A stretch of DNA of 64,000 nucleotides from Streptomyces thermolilacinus SPC6. GTDB lineage: Bacteria; Actinomycetota; Actinomycetes; Streptomycetales; Streptomycetaceae. A model generated the notes under the pieces. The model did no database searches and was not told the DNA's origin. It saw only the letters and a list, made by a program, of their open reading frames with translations. Location: positions 4,975,001 through 5,039,000 of the forward strand of contig NZ_ASHX02000001.1 of assembly GCF_000478605.2 (NCBI RefSeq). Reading direction: 5' to 3'. Shown piece after piece: positions 7,376 through 16,184 of the stretch. A program made the position numbers and the translations under genes. Within the stretch, counting starts at the first letter, position 1. The number at the start of each line of letters is the position of its first letter.

Positions 7376-10300
7376 GTGTCGAAGCCGCCGTTCACGCACC
7401 TCCACGTGCACACCCAGTACTCCCTGCTGGACGGTGCCGCGCGGCTCAAGGACATGTTCAACGCGTGCAACGAGATGGGCATGACGCACATCGCCATGTC
7501 CGACCACGGCAACCTGCACGGGGCGTACGACTTCTTCCACTCGGCCAGGAAGGCGGGCGTCACGCCGATCATCGGCATCGAGGCGTACGTGGCGCCCGAC
7601 TCCCGGCGCAACAAGCGCAAGGTCCTCTGGGGCCAGCCGCACCAGAAGCGCGACGACGTCTCCGGCTCCGGTGGTTACACCCACAAGACGATCTGGGCGT
7701 ACAACAGCACCGGCCTCCACAACCTCTTCCGCCTCTCCTCCGACGCGTACGCCGAGGGCTGGCTCCAGAAGTGGCCGCGCATGGACAAGGAGACGATCTC
7801 CCAGTGGTCGGAGGGGCTCGTCGCCTCCACCGGCTGCCCGTCCGGCGAGGTGCAGACGCGGCTGCGCCTCGGCCAGTTCGACGAGGCCCTGAAGGCCGCC
7901 TCCGAGTACCAGGACATCTTCGGCAAGGAGCGGTACTTCCTGGAGCTGATGGACCACGGCATCGAGATCGAGCGCCGGGTCCGCGACGGCCTGCTGGAGA
8001 TCGGCAAGAAGCTCGGCATCCCGCCGCTGGTCACCAACGACTCGCACTACACGTACGCGCACGAGGCGGGCGCGCACGACGCGCTGCTGTGCATCCAGAC
8101 CGGCAAGAACCTCTCCGACCCGGACCGCTTCAAGTTCGACGGCACGGGCTACTACCTGAAGTCCACGGAGGAGATGTACGCCATCGACTCCTCGGACGCC
8201 TGGCAGGAGGGGTGCGCCAACACGCGGCTGATCGCCGACATGGTCGACCTGACCGGCATGTTCGAGAAGCGCGACCTCATGCCGAAGTTCGACATCCCCG
8301 AGGGGCACACGGAGGTCAGCTGGTTCCGCGAGGAGGTCCAGCGCGGCATGCACCGCCGCTTCCCCGGCGGCATCCCGGAGGACCGCCAGCGGCAGGTCGA
8401 GTACGAGATGGACGTCATCATCCAGATGGGGTTCCCGGGGTACTTCCTCGTCGTCGCCGACTTCATCATGTGGGCGAAGAACCAGGGCATCGCGGTCGGC
8501 CCCGGCCGAGGCTCCGCGGCCGGCTCGATCGTCGCGTACGCGCTGGGCATCACCGACCTCGACCCCATCCCGCACGGTCTGATCTTCGAGCGGTTCCTCA
8601 ACCCCGAGCGCGTCTCCATGCCCGATGTCGACATCGACTTCGACGAGCGCAGGCGCGTCGAGGTGATCAGGTACGTCACGGAGAAGTACGGCGCCGACAA
8701 GGTCGCCATGATCGGCACGTACGGCACCATCAAGGCCAAGAACGCGATCAAGGACTCCGCGCGCGTGCTGGGCTACCCGTACGCGATGGGCGACCGGATC
8801 ACCAAGGCCATGCCCGCCGACGTCCTCGGCAAGGGCATCCCGCTCTCCGGCATCACCGACCCCTCCCACCCGCGCTACAGCGAGGCGGGCGAGGTCCGGG
8901 CGATGTACGAGAACGAGCCGGACGTCAAGAAGGTCATCGACACCGCGCGCGGCGTGGAGGGCCTGGTCCGGCAGATGGGCGTGCACGCCGCGGGCGTGAT
9001 CATGTCCAGCGAGACCATCACGGAGCACGTCCCCGTCTGGGTGAGGCACACCGACGGCGTCACCATCACCCAGTGGGACTACCCGAGCTGTGAGTCGCTC
9101 GGCCTGCTGAAGATGGACTTCCTGGGCCTGCGCAACCTCACGATCATGGACGACGCCGTCAAGATGGTGAAGGCGAACAAGGGGATCGACATCGATCTCC
9201 TGAGCCTCCCGCTCGACGACCCGACGACCTTCGAGCTGCTCCAGCGCGGTGACACGCTCGGCGTCTTCCAGTTCGACGGCGGGCCCATGCGGTCCCTGCT
9301 GCGGCTGATGAAGCCCGACAACTTCGAGGACATCTCCGCCGTCTCGGCCCTGTACCGGCCGGGCCCGATGGGCATGAACTCGCACACGAACTACGCGCTC
9401 CGCAAGAACGGCCAGCAGGAGATCACGCCGATCCACCCGGAGCTGGAGGAGCCGCTCCGCGAGGTCCTGGACGTCACCTACGGCCTGATCGTCTACCAGG
9501 AGCAGGTGCAGAAGGCCGCCCAGATCATCGCCGGGTACTCGCTCGGCGAAGCCGACATCCTCCGCCGCGTCATGGGCAAGAAGAAGCCCGAGGAGCTGGC
9601 GAAGAACTTCACGATCTTCCAGGCGGGCGCGCGGAAGAACGGCTACAGCGACGAGGCCATCCAGGCGCTGTGGGACGTGCTGGTCCCCTTCGCCGGTTAC
9701 GCCTTCAACAAGGCCCACTCCGCCGCGTACGGACTCGTCTCCTACTGGACGGCGTACCTCAAGGCCAACCACCCCGCCGAGTACATGGCGGCACTCCTCA
9801 CCTCCGTCAAGGACGACAAGGACAAGTCGGCGGTCTACCTCAACGAGTGCCGCCGCATGGGCATCAAGGTCCTCCCGCCCAACGTCAACGAGTCGGAGTC
9901 CAACTTCGCGGCCCAGGGCGACGACGTCATCCTCTTCGGCCTCTCCGCCGTGCGGAACGTCGGCACCAACGTCGTCGAGTCGATCATCAAGTGCCGCAAG
10001 ACGAAGGGGAAGTACTCCTCCTTCCCCGACTTCCTCGACAAGGTCGAGGTCGTCGTCTGCAACAAGCGCACCATCGAGTCGCTGATCAAGGCCGGTGCCT
10101 TCGACGAGATGGGGCACACCCGCAAGAGCCTCGTCGCGCACCACGAGTCGATGATCGACAACGTGGTCGCGGTCAAGCGCAAGGAGGCCGAGGGGCAGTT
10201 CGACCTCTTCGGCGGCATGGGCGAGGAGGGCGCCGACGAGCCGGGCTTCGGACTGGACGTCGAGTTCTCCGACATCGAGTGGGAGAAGTCGTACCTGCTC

Positions 10301-10915
10301 GCCCAGGAGCGCGAGATGCTCGGCCTGTACGTCTCCGACCACCCGCTGTTCGGCATCGAGCACGTCCTGTCCGACAAGACCGACGCGGCGATCGCCCAGC
10401 TCACCGGCGGCGAGCACGCCGACGGCGCGGTCGTCACCATCGGCGGCATCATCTCCGGCCTCCAGAGGAAGATGACCAAGCAGGGCAACGCCTGGGCCAT
10501 CGCCACCGTCGAGGACCTGGCCGGTTCCATCGAGTGCATGTTCTTCCCCGCCACGTACCAGCTGGTCTCCACCCAGCTGGTCGAGGACACGGTCGTCTTC
10601 GTCAAGGGCCGCCTCGACAAGCGCGAGGACGTGCCGCGGCTGGTCGCCATGGAACTGATGGTCCCCGACCTGTCGTCCGCGGGCACCAACGCGCCGGTCG
10701 TCCTCACCATCCCCACGGTGAAGGTGACCCCGCCGATGGTCAGCCGCCTCGGCGAGATCCTCAGCCACCACAAGGGCAACACGGAGGTGCGGATCAAGCT
10801 CCAGGGCCCCCGCAAGACCACCGTGCTCCGCCTCGACCGGCACCGCGTCCAGCCCGACCCGGCGCTCTACGGCGACCTGAAGGTGCTCCTCGGTCCGTCC
10901 TGCCTGGCCGGCTGA
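7376..10915 (+). CDS. dnaE: DNA polymerase III alpha subunit, DnaE1
   Basis: 1179 residues, the normal length for actinobacterial replicative DnaE1. It copies chromosomal DNA in the replisome. The GTG start at 7376 has GGAGG nine bases upstream; the frame is open far further 5' but that part has no features. The N-terminal PHP domain opens with HLHVHTQYSLLDG (residues 8-20), whose histidines bind metal for proofreading in this lineage. The polymerase aspartates are in PDVDIDFDE (D417, D419) and KMDFLGLR (D581). The C-terminal OB fold (VTIGGIISGLQRKM) and a tail domain follow. Its promoter looks damage-inducible (7302-7323). Confidence 0.98.
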   Translation: MSKPPFTHLHVHTQYSLLDGAARLKDMFNACNEMGMTHIAMSDHGNLHGAYDFFHSARKAGVTPIIGIEAYVAPDSRRNKRKVLWGQPHQKRDDVSGSGGYTHKTIWAYNSTGLHNLFRLSSDAYAEGWLQKWPRMDKETISQWSEGLVASTGCPSGEVQTRLRLGQFDEALKAASEYQDIFGKERYFLELMDHGIEIERRVRDGLLEIGKKLGIPPLVTNDSHYTYAHEAGAHDALLCIQTGKNLSDPDRFKFDGTGYYLKSTEEMYAIDSSDAWQEGCANTRLIADMVDLTGMFEKRDLMPKFDIPEGHTEVSWFREEVQRGMHRRFPGGIPEDRQRQVEYEMDVIIQMGFPGYFLVVADFIMWAKNQGIAVGPGRGSAAGSIVAYALGITDLDPIPHGLIFERFLNPERVSMPDVDIDFDERRRVEVIRYVTEKYGADKVAMIGTYGTIKAKNAIKDSARVLGYPYAMGDRITKAMPADVLGKGIPLSGITDPSHPRYSEAGEVRAMYENEPDVKKVIDTARGVEGLVRQMGVHAAGVIMSSETITEHVPVWVRHTDGVTITQWDYPSCESLGLLKMDFLGLRNLTIMDDAVKMVKANKGIDIDLLSLPLDDPTTFELLQRGDTLGVFQFDGGPMRSLLRLMKPDNFEDISAVSALYRPGPMGMNSHTNYALRKNGQQEITPIHPELEEPLREVLDVTYGLIVYQEQVQKAAQIIAGYSLGEADILRRVMGKKKPEELAKNFTIFQAGARKNGYSDEAIQALWDVLVPFAGYAFNKAHSAAYGLVSYWTAYLKANHPAEYMAALLTSVKDDKDKSAVYLNECRRMGIKVLPPNVNESESNFAAQGDDVILFGLSAVRNVGTNVVESIIKCRKTKGKYSSFPDFLDKVEVVVCNKRTIESLIKAGAFDEMGHTRKSLVAHHESMIDNVVAVKRKEAEGQFDLFGGMGEEGADEPGFGLDVEFSDIEWEKSYLLAQEREMLGLYVSDHPLFGIEHVLSDKTDAAIAQLTGGEHADGAVVTIGGIISGLQRKMTKQGNAWAIATVEDLAGSIECMFFPATYQLVSTQLVEDTVVFVKGRLDKREDVPRLVAMELMVPDLSSAGTNAPVVLTIPTVKVTPPMVSRLGEILSHHKGNTEVRIKLQGPRKTTVLRLDRHRVQPDPALYGDLKVLLGPSCLAG

Positions 10916-11069
10916 CCCGTCCTGACCGGCGGGCTGACCAGTTTGCTTGGCGGGCCGATCCGTCCGCCCGGCGGGCTGGGGCAGCACACACCGGTGGGAC
11001 CACCCCGGGCCCCGCGCACGGACCCGGATCCCGCGGCGCCCGTACGCGGGCCCCGCGCACGCCCGCACG

Positions 11070-11109
11070 CGGAAGGGGCGCGCCCGTCGTCACGGGCGCG
11101 CCCCTTCCG
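11070..11109. terminator. Strong bidirectional terminator, dnaE end
   Basis: Perfect 18-bp stem (11070-11087 pairing with 11092-11109, centred on GGCGCGCCC) with a 4-base loop CGTC. It lies between dnaE (plus) and the convergent 54-aa gene (minus). Confidence 0.9.
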
Positions 11110-11139
11110 TATGACCACCGCGGTCACACGGCGGCCGCG

Positions 11140-11304
11140 TCAGTTGTGGCCGAACCTCTTCTGCCGGCCCTTCTGCGCGACGTCCGCGGGCGTGACCTGG
11201 GCCGCCCGCTGCTCCGCCTGTCGCTCCAACGACGTGTCGTGGGCCTGCTGGGCGCCGCGCTCGCCCTGTCGCTGCTGGCGTTCGGTCTTCTTGTTCTTGG
11301 CCAT
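11140..11304 (-). CDS. 54-aa basic protein, conserved-looking, unknown
   Basis: A small protein beginning MAKNKKTERQQRQGERGAQQ and ending QKGRQKRFGHN, rich in Gln, Arg and Lys, with no membrane segment and probably largely helical or disordered. A strong ribosome site (GGAGG, seven bases from the ATG) and a terminator right after the stop codon show that it is a real gene. The composition suggests nucleic-acid contact, but I cannot name a function. Its promoter region contains a perfect 16-bp palindrome at 11351-11366. Confidence 0.75.
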   Translation of the reverse strand: MAKNKKTERQQRQGERGAQQAHDTSLERQAEQRAAQVTPADVAQKGRQKRFGHN

Positions 11305-11350
11305 GGTGATGCCTCCTGTGGGATGTGGGGGCCAGGACCGCGACCAGACT

Positions 11351-11366
11351 CACATACCGGTATGTG
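11351..11366. promoter_or_regulatory. Perfect 16-bp palindrome, candidate operator
   Basis: CACATACCGGTATGTG reads the same on both strands. It lies 47 bases upstream of the 54-aa gene start, in the divergent region shared with the NYN gene. On the minus strand TATGTG inside the palindrome could be part of a -10 box, so a bound dimeric repressor would block that promoter. No regulator gene is adjacent. Confidence 0.6.
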
Positions 11367-11560
11367 CCGCGCATTTTGGATCATTGCGGACGGTAGTCGT
11401 GGATCATGGTGGGAGGCCGTAGTCAGAAGACGCCGAAGGCACTACGGTGAGGCGCCACGCCGATGATCGTGCTCCGGCCGTTAAGAACCCGGCAGTCGGG
11501 CAGACTCGAAGAAACCCGAAGCAACTCCGATCCCGAGGTTCCCGAAAGAGGGTGGAACAC

Positions 11561-12847
11561 GTGGACCGCTGCGTCGTGCTCGTGGACGCCGGCTATCTGC
11601 TCGGCGCCGCCGCCAGCCTGCTGGCCGGGGAGCCCGCCCGCTCCCGGATCACCGTTGACCACTCCGCCCTCATCCAGGGGCTGCGGGAGCGGGCCGAGGC
11701 CGACACGGCCCAGCCGCTGCTTCGCATCTACTGGTTCGACGGCGCCCCCGACCGCGTCCCCCAGCCGGAGCACCGGCGCCTGCGCGTCATGCCCCGTGTG
11801 ACCGTCCGGCTCGGCGCCCTGACCCGCAGCGACGGACGCTGGGCGCAGAAGGGCGTGGACGCCGCCATGCACGCCGAGCTGACCGAGCTGGCCCGCAACC
11901 GCGCCTGCTCCGACATCGTCCTCGTCACCGGCGACGGCGACCTCCTGCCGGGCCTGATGTCCGCCAAGGAACACGGCGTCGCCGTCCACCTGTGGGCCGT
12001 CCAGGCCGCCGACGGCGACTACAACCAGTCCGAGGACCTCGTCGCCGAGGCCGACGAGCGCCGCGTCCTCGACCGCGCGTGGATCACCCGCGCCGTACGG
12101 GCGAAGGACCTCACCGGGCCGTGCGCCCCGCCCCCCGCGCCGCGCCCCGAGATCGCCGCCATCCTCGCCGCGCCGCTCCCCGAGGCCGCCCTCGCCGCCG
12201 CCGAACGCTCCTCGTCGGGTACGGCCCCCGCGGCGCTCACCGACGCGGCGGACACCACCAGTGCCCCGGCCGCCGCGGCCACCACCGCCACCGCCCCGGC
12301 CCCCACCAACGGCACCGGCACGGGCACCGCCCCCTCGGGCGCGGCGCGCGGCGTCCCCACCCCCAAGGACCTCGCGGGGCTGCGCACCGCCGCGCACCAG
12401 AACACCCAGACCGCGGGCCCCGCCAACGCCACCCTGCGCTGGTCGTCCGACCGGGGCTGGATCGACCGCCCCGGCGCGGTCGGCGAACCGCCCGAGACCG
12501 CGTCGCTCCCCACCCTCGCCCAGCTCACCAGCGCCGAGCAGCGCTGGGCCGACCGCGAGGAGGACATCACCACGGTCGGCGGCGACCCGTTCGAGGTCGG
12601 CCAGGTGTTCGCACGGCGCTGGATGGAACGGCTCCCCGAACAGAGCCACGTCCAGAAGCTCTCCGCGATGTACCCGCGCATCCCGCACCGCATCGACGGC
12701 GAACTCCTCCGGTACGCGGCACGGTTCGGCCTGCTCGCCCACAAGGACGACCAGATCGACGAGCACGACCGGTACGCGATCCGGGCCGGTTTCTGGCGCG
12801 AGATCGACGTCCGCGCGGCGGCCGGGAACGCGGCGGCGGGGGAGTAG
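11561..12847 (+). CDS. NYN (PIN-like) domain protein, putative ribonuclease
   Basis: 428 residues from GTG 11561 (VDRCVVLVDAGYLLG), with GAGGG eight bases upstream; GTG 11552 is an alternative. The first 165 residues form an NYN/LabA-type nuclease fold with acidic residues in the expected places: D9 (VDAGYLL), D100 (KGVDAAMHAEL), D125 and D127 (VTGDGDLLPG). A long Ala/Pro/Thr-rich linker follows (about 185-275), then a C-terminal domain of about 120 residues (from about 310) that may be an OST-HTH-like RNA-binding module. An RNA-processing role is plausible; the target is unknown. Confidence 0.82.
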   Translation: MDRCVVLVDAGYLLGAAASLLAGEPARSRITVDHSALIQGLRERAEADTAQPLLRIYWFDGAPDRVPQPEHRRLRVMPRVTVRLGALTRSDGRWAQKGVDAAMHAELTELARNRACSDIVLVTGDGDLLPGLMSAKEHGVAVHLWAVQAADGDYNQSEDLVAEADERRVLDRAWITRAVRAKDLTGPCAPPPAPRPEIAAILAAPLPEAALAAAERSSSGTAPAALTDAADTTSAPAAAATTATAPAPTNGTGTGTAPSGAARGVPTPKDLAGLRTAAHQNTQTAGPANATLRWSSDRGWIDRPGAVGEPPETASLPTLAQLTSAEQRWADREEDITTVGGDPFEVGQVFARRWMERLPEQSHVQKLSAMYPRIPHRIDGELLRYAARFGLLAHKDDQIDEHDRYAIRAGFWREIDVRAAAGNAAAGE

Positions 12848-12907
12848 CGGCACGGGCGACGGGCCGCACCGCACCGCCCCGCGCGCGATCCGGGGTCCGC
12901 GACCCCT

Positions 12908-12913
12908 TAGGCT
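12908..12913 (+). promoter_or_regulatory. Candidate -10 box of the ABC ATPase gene (leaderless)
   Basis: TAGGCT, eight bases before the GTG start at 12922, with no Shine-Dalgarno sequence between them. Same geometry as the other leaderless candidates in this window. Confidence 0.55.
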
Positions 12914-12921
12914 CATCCCTC

Positions 12922-13902
12922 GTGAGTACGGTGTGCGTGGTGCGGGATTTGGTGAAGACGTACCCCGCCGCGCGCGGCGGGCGCGGCAGGCCCGCGACAC
13001 CCGAGGTACGGGCCACCGACGGGGTCAGCCTGGAGGTGCGGGGCGGCGAGATCTTCGGGCTGCTCGGCCCCAACGGCGCCGGCAAGTCCACCCTCGTACG
13101 GCAGCTCACCGGCCTGATGCGACCCGACTCCGGCAGCGTCGAGGTGCTCGGCCACGACCTCGTACGGCACCCCGACCGCGCCGCGCGGCTCATCGGCTAC
13201 CTGGGCCAGGAGTCCACCGCGCTGGACGAGCTGACCGTCGCGCTGGCCGCCGAGACGACCGGCCGGCTGCGCGGGCTGACCGCGCGCGACGCCCGCGCGG
13301 CACGTGACGCCGTCCTCGACGAGCTGGGCATCGGCGATCTCGCCGCCCGGCCCCTGAAGAAGCTGTCCGGCGGACAGCGCCGCCTCGCGTGCTTCGCCGC
13401 CGCCCTCGTCGGCGAGCGGCCGCTGCTCGTGCTGGACGAGCCGACCACCGGCATGGACCCGGTGGCCCGTCGCGCCGTGTGGGCCGCCGTGGACCGGCGC
13501 CGCGCCGAGCACGGCGCGACGGTCCTGCTGGTCACCCACAACGTGATAGAAGCGGAGACCGTCCTGGACCGCGTCGCCGTACTGGAGCGCGGCCGGGTCA
13601 TCGCCTGCGACACCCCGGCCGGGCTGAAGGAGCGCGTGGCCGGGGAGGTGCGCGTCGACCTCGTCTGGCGGGAGCGGGCACCGCTGGACGTGCCCGAGGT
13701 GGCCGCGCTGCGGGCCCTGGCCCACGAGGCGGGCCGCCGCTGGGTGCTGCGCCTGGCGCCCGACGAGGCGCGCGCGGCGGTCGCGGCGGTGACGGGCGGC
13801 GAGGCGTTCGCGGCGCTGGACGACTTCACGCTCGCCACGCCGAGCCTGGAGGACGTGTACCTCGCCCTCGGCGGCGAGGCGAAGGGACTGGTCAAGTCAT
13901 GA
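12922..13902 (+). CDS. ABC transporter ATP-binding protein (DrrA-like exporter)
   Basis: 326 residues. Walker A GPNGAGKST (49-57), Q-loop region YLGQEST, signature LSGGQRR, Walker B LLVLDEPTTGMD and an H-loop LLVTHN are all intact. The C-terminal extension of about 90 residues is that of DrrA/NatA-like exporters that work with a separate ABC-2 permease. That permease is at 14063-14896, with a 55-codon coupled frame in between. The transported compound is unknown (drug, lipid or peptide). Confidence 0.92.
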   Translation: MSTVCVVRDLVKTYPAARGGRGRPATPEVRATDGVSLEVRGGEIFGLLGPNGAGKSTLVRQLTGLMRPDSGSVEVLGHDLVRHPDRAARLIGYLGQESTALDELTVALAAETTGRLRGLTARDARAARDAVLDELGIGDLAARPLKKLSGGQRRLACFAAALVGERPLLVLDEPTTGMDPVARRAVWAAVDRRRAEHGATVLLVTHNVIEAETVLDRVAVLERGRVIACDTPAGLKERVAGEVRVDLVWRERAPLDVPEVAALRALAHEAGRRWVLRLAPDEARAAVAAVTGGEAFAALDDFTLATPSLEDVYLALGGEAKGLVKS

Positions 13903-14066
13903 ACGCGCGGCGACGCGACGACATCCGGCCCGGCGGGACCCCGCGCCCGCCCCGGCGGCCCGGGACACCGGCGCGCACGACGGCCCGCGAGGCGCGGGCG
14001 TACGCGGCGGAGACGTGCGGTGCCCGGTACGGTGCCGGGGCTGAGAACGGGAGTGGGAAACGGTGA
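13899..14066 (+). CDS. Candidate 55-aa ORF coupled to both ABC genes
   Basis: ATG at 13899 overlaps the ATPase stop as ATGA. The frame ends with TGA at 14064-14066, overlapping the permease GTG start as GTGA. The product (MNARRRDDIRPGGTPRPPRR at its start) is Arg-, Pro- and Gly-rich and resembles nothing I know. The overlap at both ends is what translational coupling would look like, but random open frames are common at this GC content. Confidence 0.3.
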   Translation: MNARRRDDIRPGGTPRPPRRPGTPARTTAREARAYAAETCGARYGAGAENGSGKR

Positions 14067-14896
14067 GCACCCTGCCTGTGGAGGCGCTCTCGACGGGGAC
14101 CGCCCGGACGGCCGCCGCCGGGGCGGGCGGCGAGCGGACCGCCGCGCCCCTCGCGCCCCGTGCGCGGCTGCTGCCGGCGCTCGCCGCCGTCTACCGGGCG
14201 CAGCTCTCCCGCGCCCGGGTCGCCCGCATCCCGCTGCTGTTCGTCGCGACCTTCCAGTCCGTCGGGATCATGGTGCTGATGCGCGGTGTCGTGGACGGCG
14301 GCGCCGAGGCCCGCGCGGTCGTGGCCGGTTCGTCCGTCCTCGTCGTGGCGTTCGTCGCGCTGAACCTGCTCGCCCAGTACTTCGGGCAGCTCCGTGCGAG
14401 CGGCGGCCTCGACCACTACGCCACGCTGCCCGTGCCGCCCGCAGCCGTGGTGCTCGGCGCCGCCGGGGCGTACGCCTCCTTCACGGCGCCCGGCACGGTC
14501 GTCACCGCCGTCATCGGGTCGCTCCTCTTCCAGCTGCCGCTCACCCACCTGTGGGTCCTCGCCGCGGTCGTCCCGCTCGCCGGCGCGGCCCTGGCCGGGC
14601 TCGGCGCGGCCCTCGGCCTGCTGGCCCCACGCCAGGAGCTGGCCACGCTGCTCGGCCAGCTCGGCATGTCGGCGGCGCTGCTGCTGGGCGTCCTGCCCGC
14701 CGACCGGCTGCCCGGGCCGATCGGCTGGGCCCGGGACCTGCTCCCCTCGACGTACGGGGTGGAGGCCCTGGCCCGCACCTTCGACGCGCACCCGGACTGG
14801 ACGGCCGTGGCCCTGGACCTCTCGGTGTGCGCGGCGGTCGGGGTCGCGTCCCTGGCCGCGGCCACCTGGGCGTACCGCCGCGCGGCCGTCCGGTGA
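14063..14896 (+). CDS. ABC-2 type transporter permease
   Basis: 277 residues. GTG start at 14063 with a GGGAG-like ribosome site. After about 45 Ala-rich residues there are six hydrophobic segments (roughly 53-72, 87-108, 130-155, 160-190, 195-215 and 245-265), the usual topology for DrrB-like ABC-2 permeases. STYGVEALARTF near the C-terminus is a typical ABC-2 motif. It forms the membrane channel for the ATPase at 12922-13902. Confidence 0.88.
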   Translation: MSTLPVEALSTGTARTAAAGAGGERTAAPLAPRARLLPALAAVYRAQLSRARVARIPLLFVATFQSVGIMVLMRGVVDGGAEARAVVAGSSVLVVAFVALNLLAQYFGQLRASGGLDHYATLPVPPAAVVLGAAGAYASFTAPGTVVTAVIGSLLFQLPLTHLWVLAAVVPLAGAALAGLGAALGLLAPRQELATLLGQLGMSAALLLGVLPADRLPGPIGWARDLLPSTYGVEALARTFDAHPDWTAVALDLSVCAAVGVASLAAATWAYRRAAVR

Positions 14897-14918
14897 GGCG
14901 GCGCCAGGCCCGGCCTGG

Positions 14919-14924
14919 CACGAT
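14919..14924 (+). promoter_or_regulatory. Candidate -10 box of the DUF2567 gene (leaderless)
   Basis: CACGAT, six bases before the GTG start at 14931; no ribosome site is visible. It sits only 22 bases past the permease stop. Confidence 0.45.
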
Positions 14925-14930
14925 GACAGC

Positions 14931-15644
14931 GTGACCGCACCCCTTCCCCCGTCCCATCAGCCCCCGAGTGAGCACGTGCCGAACGACGCCGCCCCCAGCA
15001 CCCCTCCGAACGGCGACACGCCGGGCGGAGCCTCCGCATGGCCGCCGCCCACGCCCGCGTACCCGTACGCGAAGGGCGAGGAGAGCGCGTACGACACGGC
15101 GGCCGAGGTGCGCCAGGGCGCCGTGGTGCTGCTCGCGGTGGCGATCGCCGGGAACGTCCTCGGACTGCTGTGGCTGTGGCTCGCGCCGCGCATCCCGCTC
15201 GTGTCGGACGGCCGGTCGGTGCTGCTCACGGAGTCGGAGGCGGAGCACGCGGTGGGCGCGGACGGCGTGTTCATCCTGCTCGGCCTGGCGTTCGGCGCGG
15301 TGAGCGCCCTGGCCGTGTTCCTGTTCCACCGGCGGGGCGGCGTCGCCGTCGTGGTCGGGCTCGCCCTGGGCGGGGTGCTCGGCTCCGTACTCGGCTGGGG
15401 CACCGGCACGCTGCTGGGCCCGACGCACGACGTGGTGGCCCGGGCGCGGGAGGTCGGCGAGGGCGTCACGTTCGACGCGCCGCTGGAGCTCCAGGCGTAC
15501 GGGTCGCTGCTGGCCTGGCCGGTCGCGGCGATGGTCGTGCACCTCGCGCTCACCGCGCTGTTCGGCCCGCGCGACCCCGAGCCGGAGTGGGACATGAGCC
15601 CGTACGGCCCGCCGCCCCCGCCCGGGGGCGCGCCGCGCGACTGA
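14931..15644 (+). CDS. DUF2567-type membrane protein
   Basis: 237 residues. A Pro/Ser-rich cytoplasmic N-terminus (1-60) precedes four hydrophobic segments (about 63-84, 108-128, 133-155 and 183-205), and the tail is Pro-rich (YGPPPPPGG). The segment VRQGAVVLLAVAIAGNVLG and the LVSDG...ADGVFILLGL spacing are what I recall of the actinobacterial DUF2567 family, whose function is unknown. It starts 34 bases after the permease but appears to have its own promoter. Confidence 0.72.
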   Translation: MTAPLPPSHQPPSEHVPNDAAPSTPPNGDTPGGASAWPPPTPAYPYAKGEESAYDTAAEVRQGAVVLLAVAIAGNVLGLLWLWLAPRIPLVSDGRSVLLTESEAEHAVGADGVFILLGLAFGAVSALAVFLFHRRGGVAVVVGLALGGVLGSVLGWGTGTLLGPTHDVVARAREVGEGVTFDAPLELQAYGSLLAWPVAAMVVHLALTALFGPRDPEPEWDMSPYGPPPPPGGAPRD

Positions 15645-15669
15645 ACGGCGGGTCCCGGGACGTAAAGCG

Positions 15670-16167
15670 TCAGGCCCGGCCGATGGGCGCGAGGACGGCG
15701 CCGGTCAGCTCCGCGAGGTGCGCCGGGGCCAGCTCGACCTCCAGGCCGCGACGCCCCGCCGACACGCAGATCGTCTCGTGCCGCGACGCCGAGGCGTCCA
15801 GCACCGTCGGCAGCTTCTTGCGCTGCCCCAGCGGTGAGATGCCGCCCCGCACATAGCCGGTCGTCCGCTCGGCGGCCGCGGGGTCGGCCATCGTCGCGCG
15901 CTTCCCGCCGACCGCCGCCGCCAGCGCCTTCAGGTCGAGCTGACCGGCGACGGGCACCACCGCGACCGTCAGGGCGCCGTCCACGTCGGCGACGAGCGTC
16001 TTGAACACCCGGTCCGGGGACACGCCGAGCGCCTCCGCGGCCTCCTCGCCGTACGAGGGCGACGCCGGGTCGTGCGCATACTCGTGCACCGTGAACGGCG
16101 TCCCCGCGGCGGTCAGTGCCACCGTCGCGGGCGTGCCGCCCGTCTGCTTCTTCGCCTTCTTCGCCAC
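15670..16167 (-). CDS. ybaK: YbaK/EbsC aminoacyl-tRNA deacylase
   Basis: 165 residues from GTG 16167 (VAKKAKKQTGG), which is preceded by GGAGGG. YbaK proteins hydrolyse Cys-tRNA(Pro) made in error by prolyl-tRNA synthetase. Family signatures are visible: VFKTLVADVDG (with the catalytic lysine), AVVPVAGQLDLKALA, GYVRGGISPLGQRK and a conserved C-terminal SAGRRGLEVEL. Full length for the family. It lies 17 bases downstream of the LON-domain gene in the same direction, so the two are probably co-transcribed. Confidence 0.93.
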   Translation of the reverse strand: MAKKAKKQTGGTPATVALTAAGTPFTVHEYAHDPASPSYGEEAAEALGVSPDRVFKTLVADVDGALTVAVVPVAGQLDLKALAAAVGGKRATMADPAAAERTTGYVRGGISPLGQRKKLPTVLDASASRHETICVSAGRRGLEVELAPAHLAELTGAVLAPIGRA

Positions 16168-16184
16168 TTGCTGTCCCTCCCGCG

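Noticed and set aside
7304..11068. Open frame of about 1250 codons antisense to dnaE, and a similar one of about 1430 codons antisense to gltB (39154-43446)
   Set aside because: High GC codon bias leaves the antisense frames free of stops. The products are low-complexity Val/Asp/Arg/Gly sequences without domains, and no ribosome sites fit.
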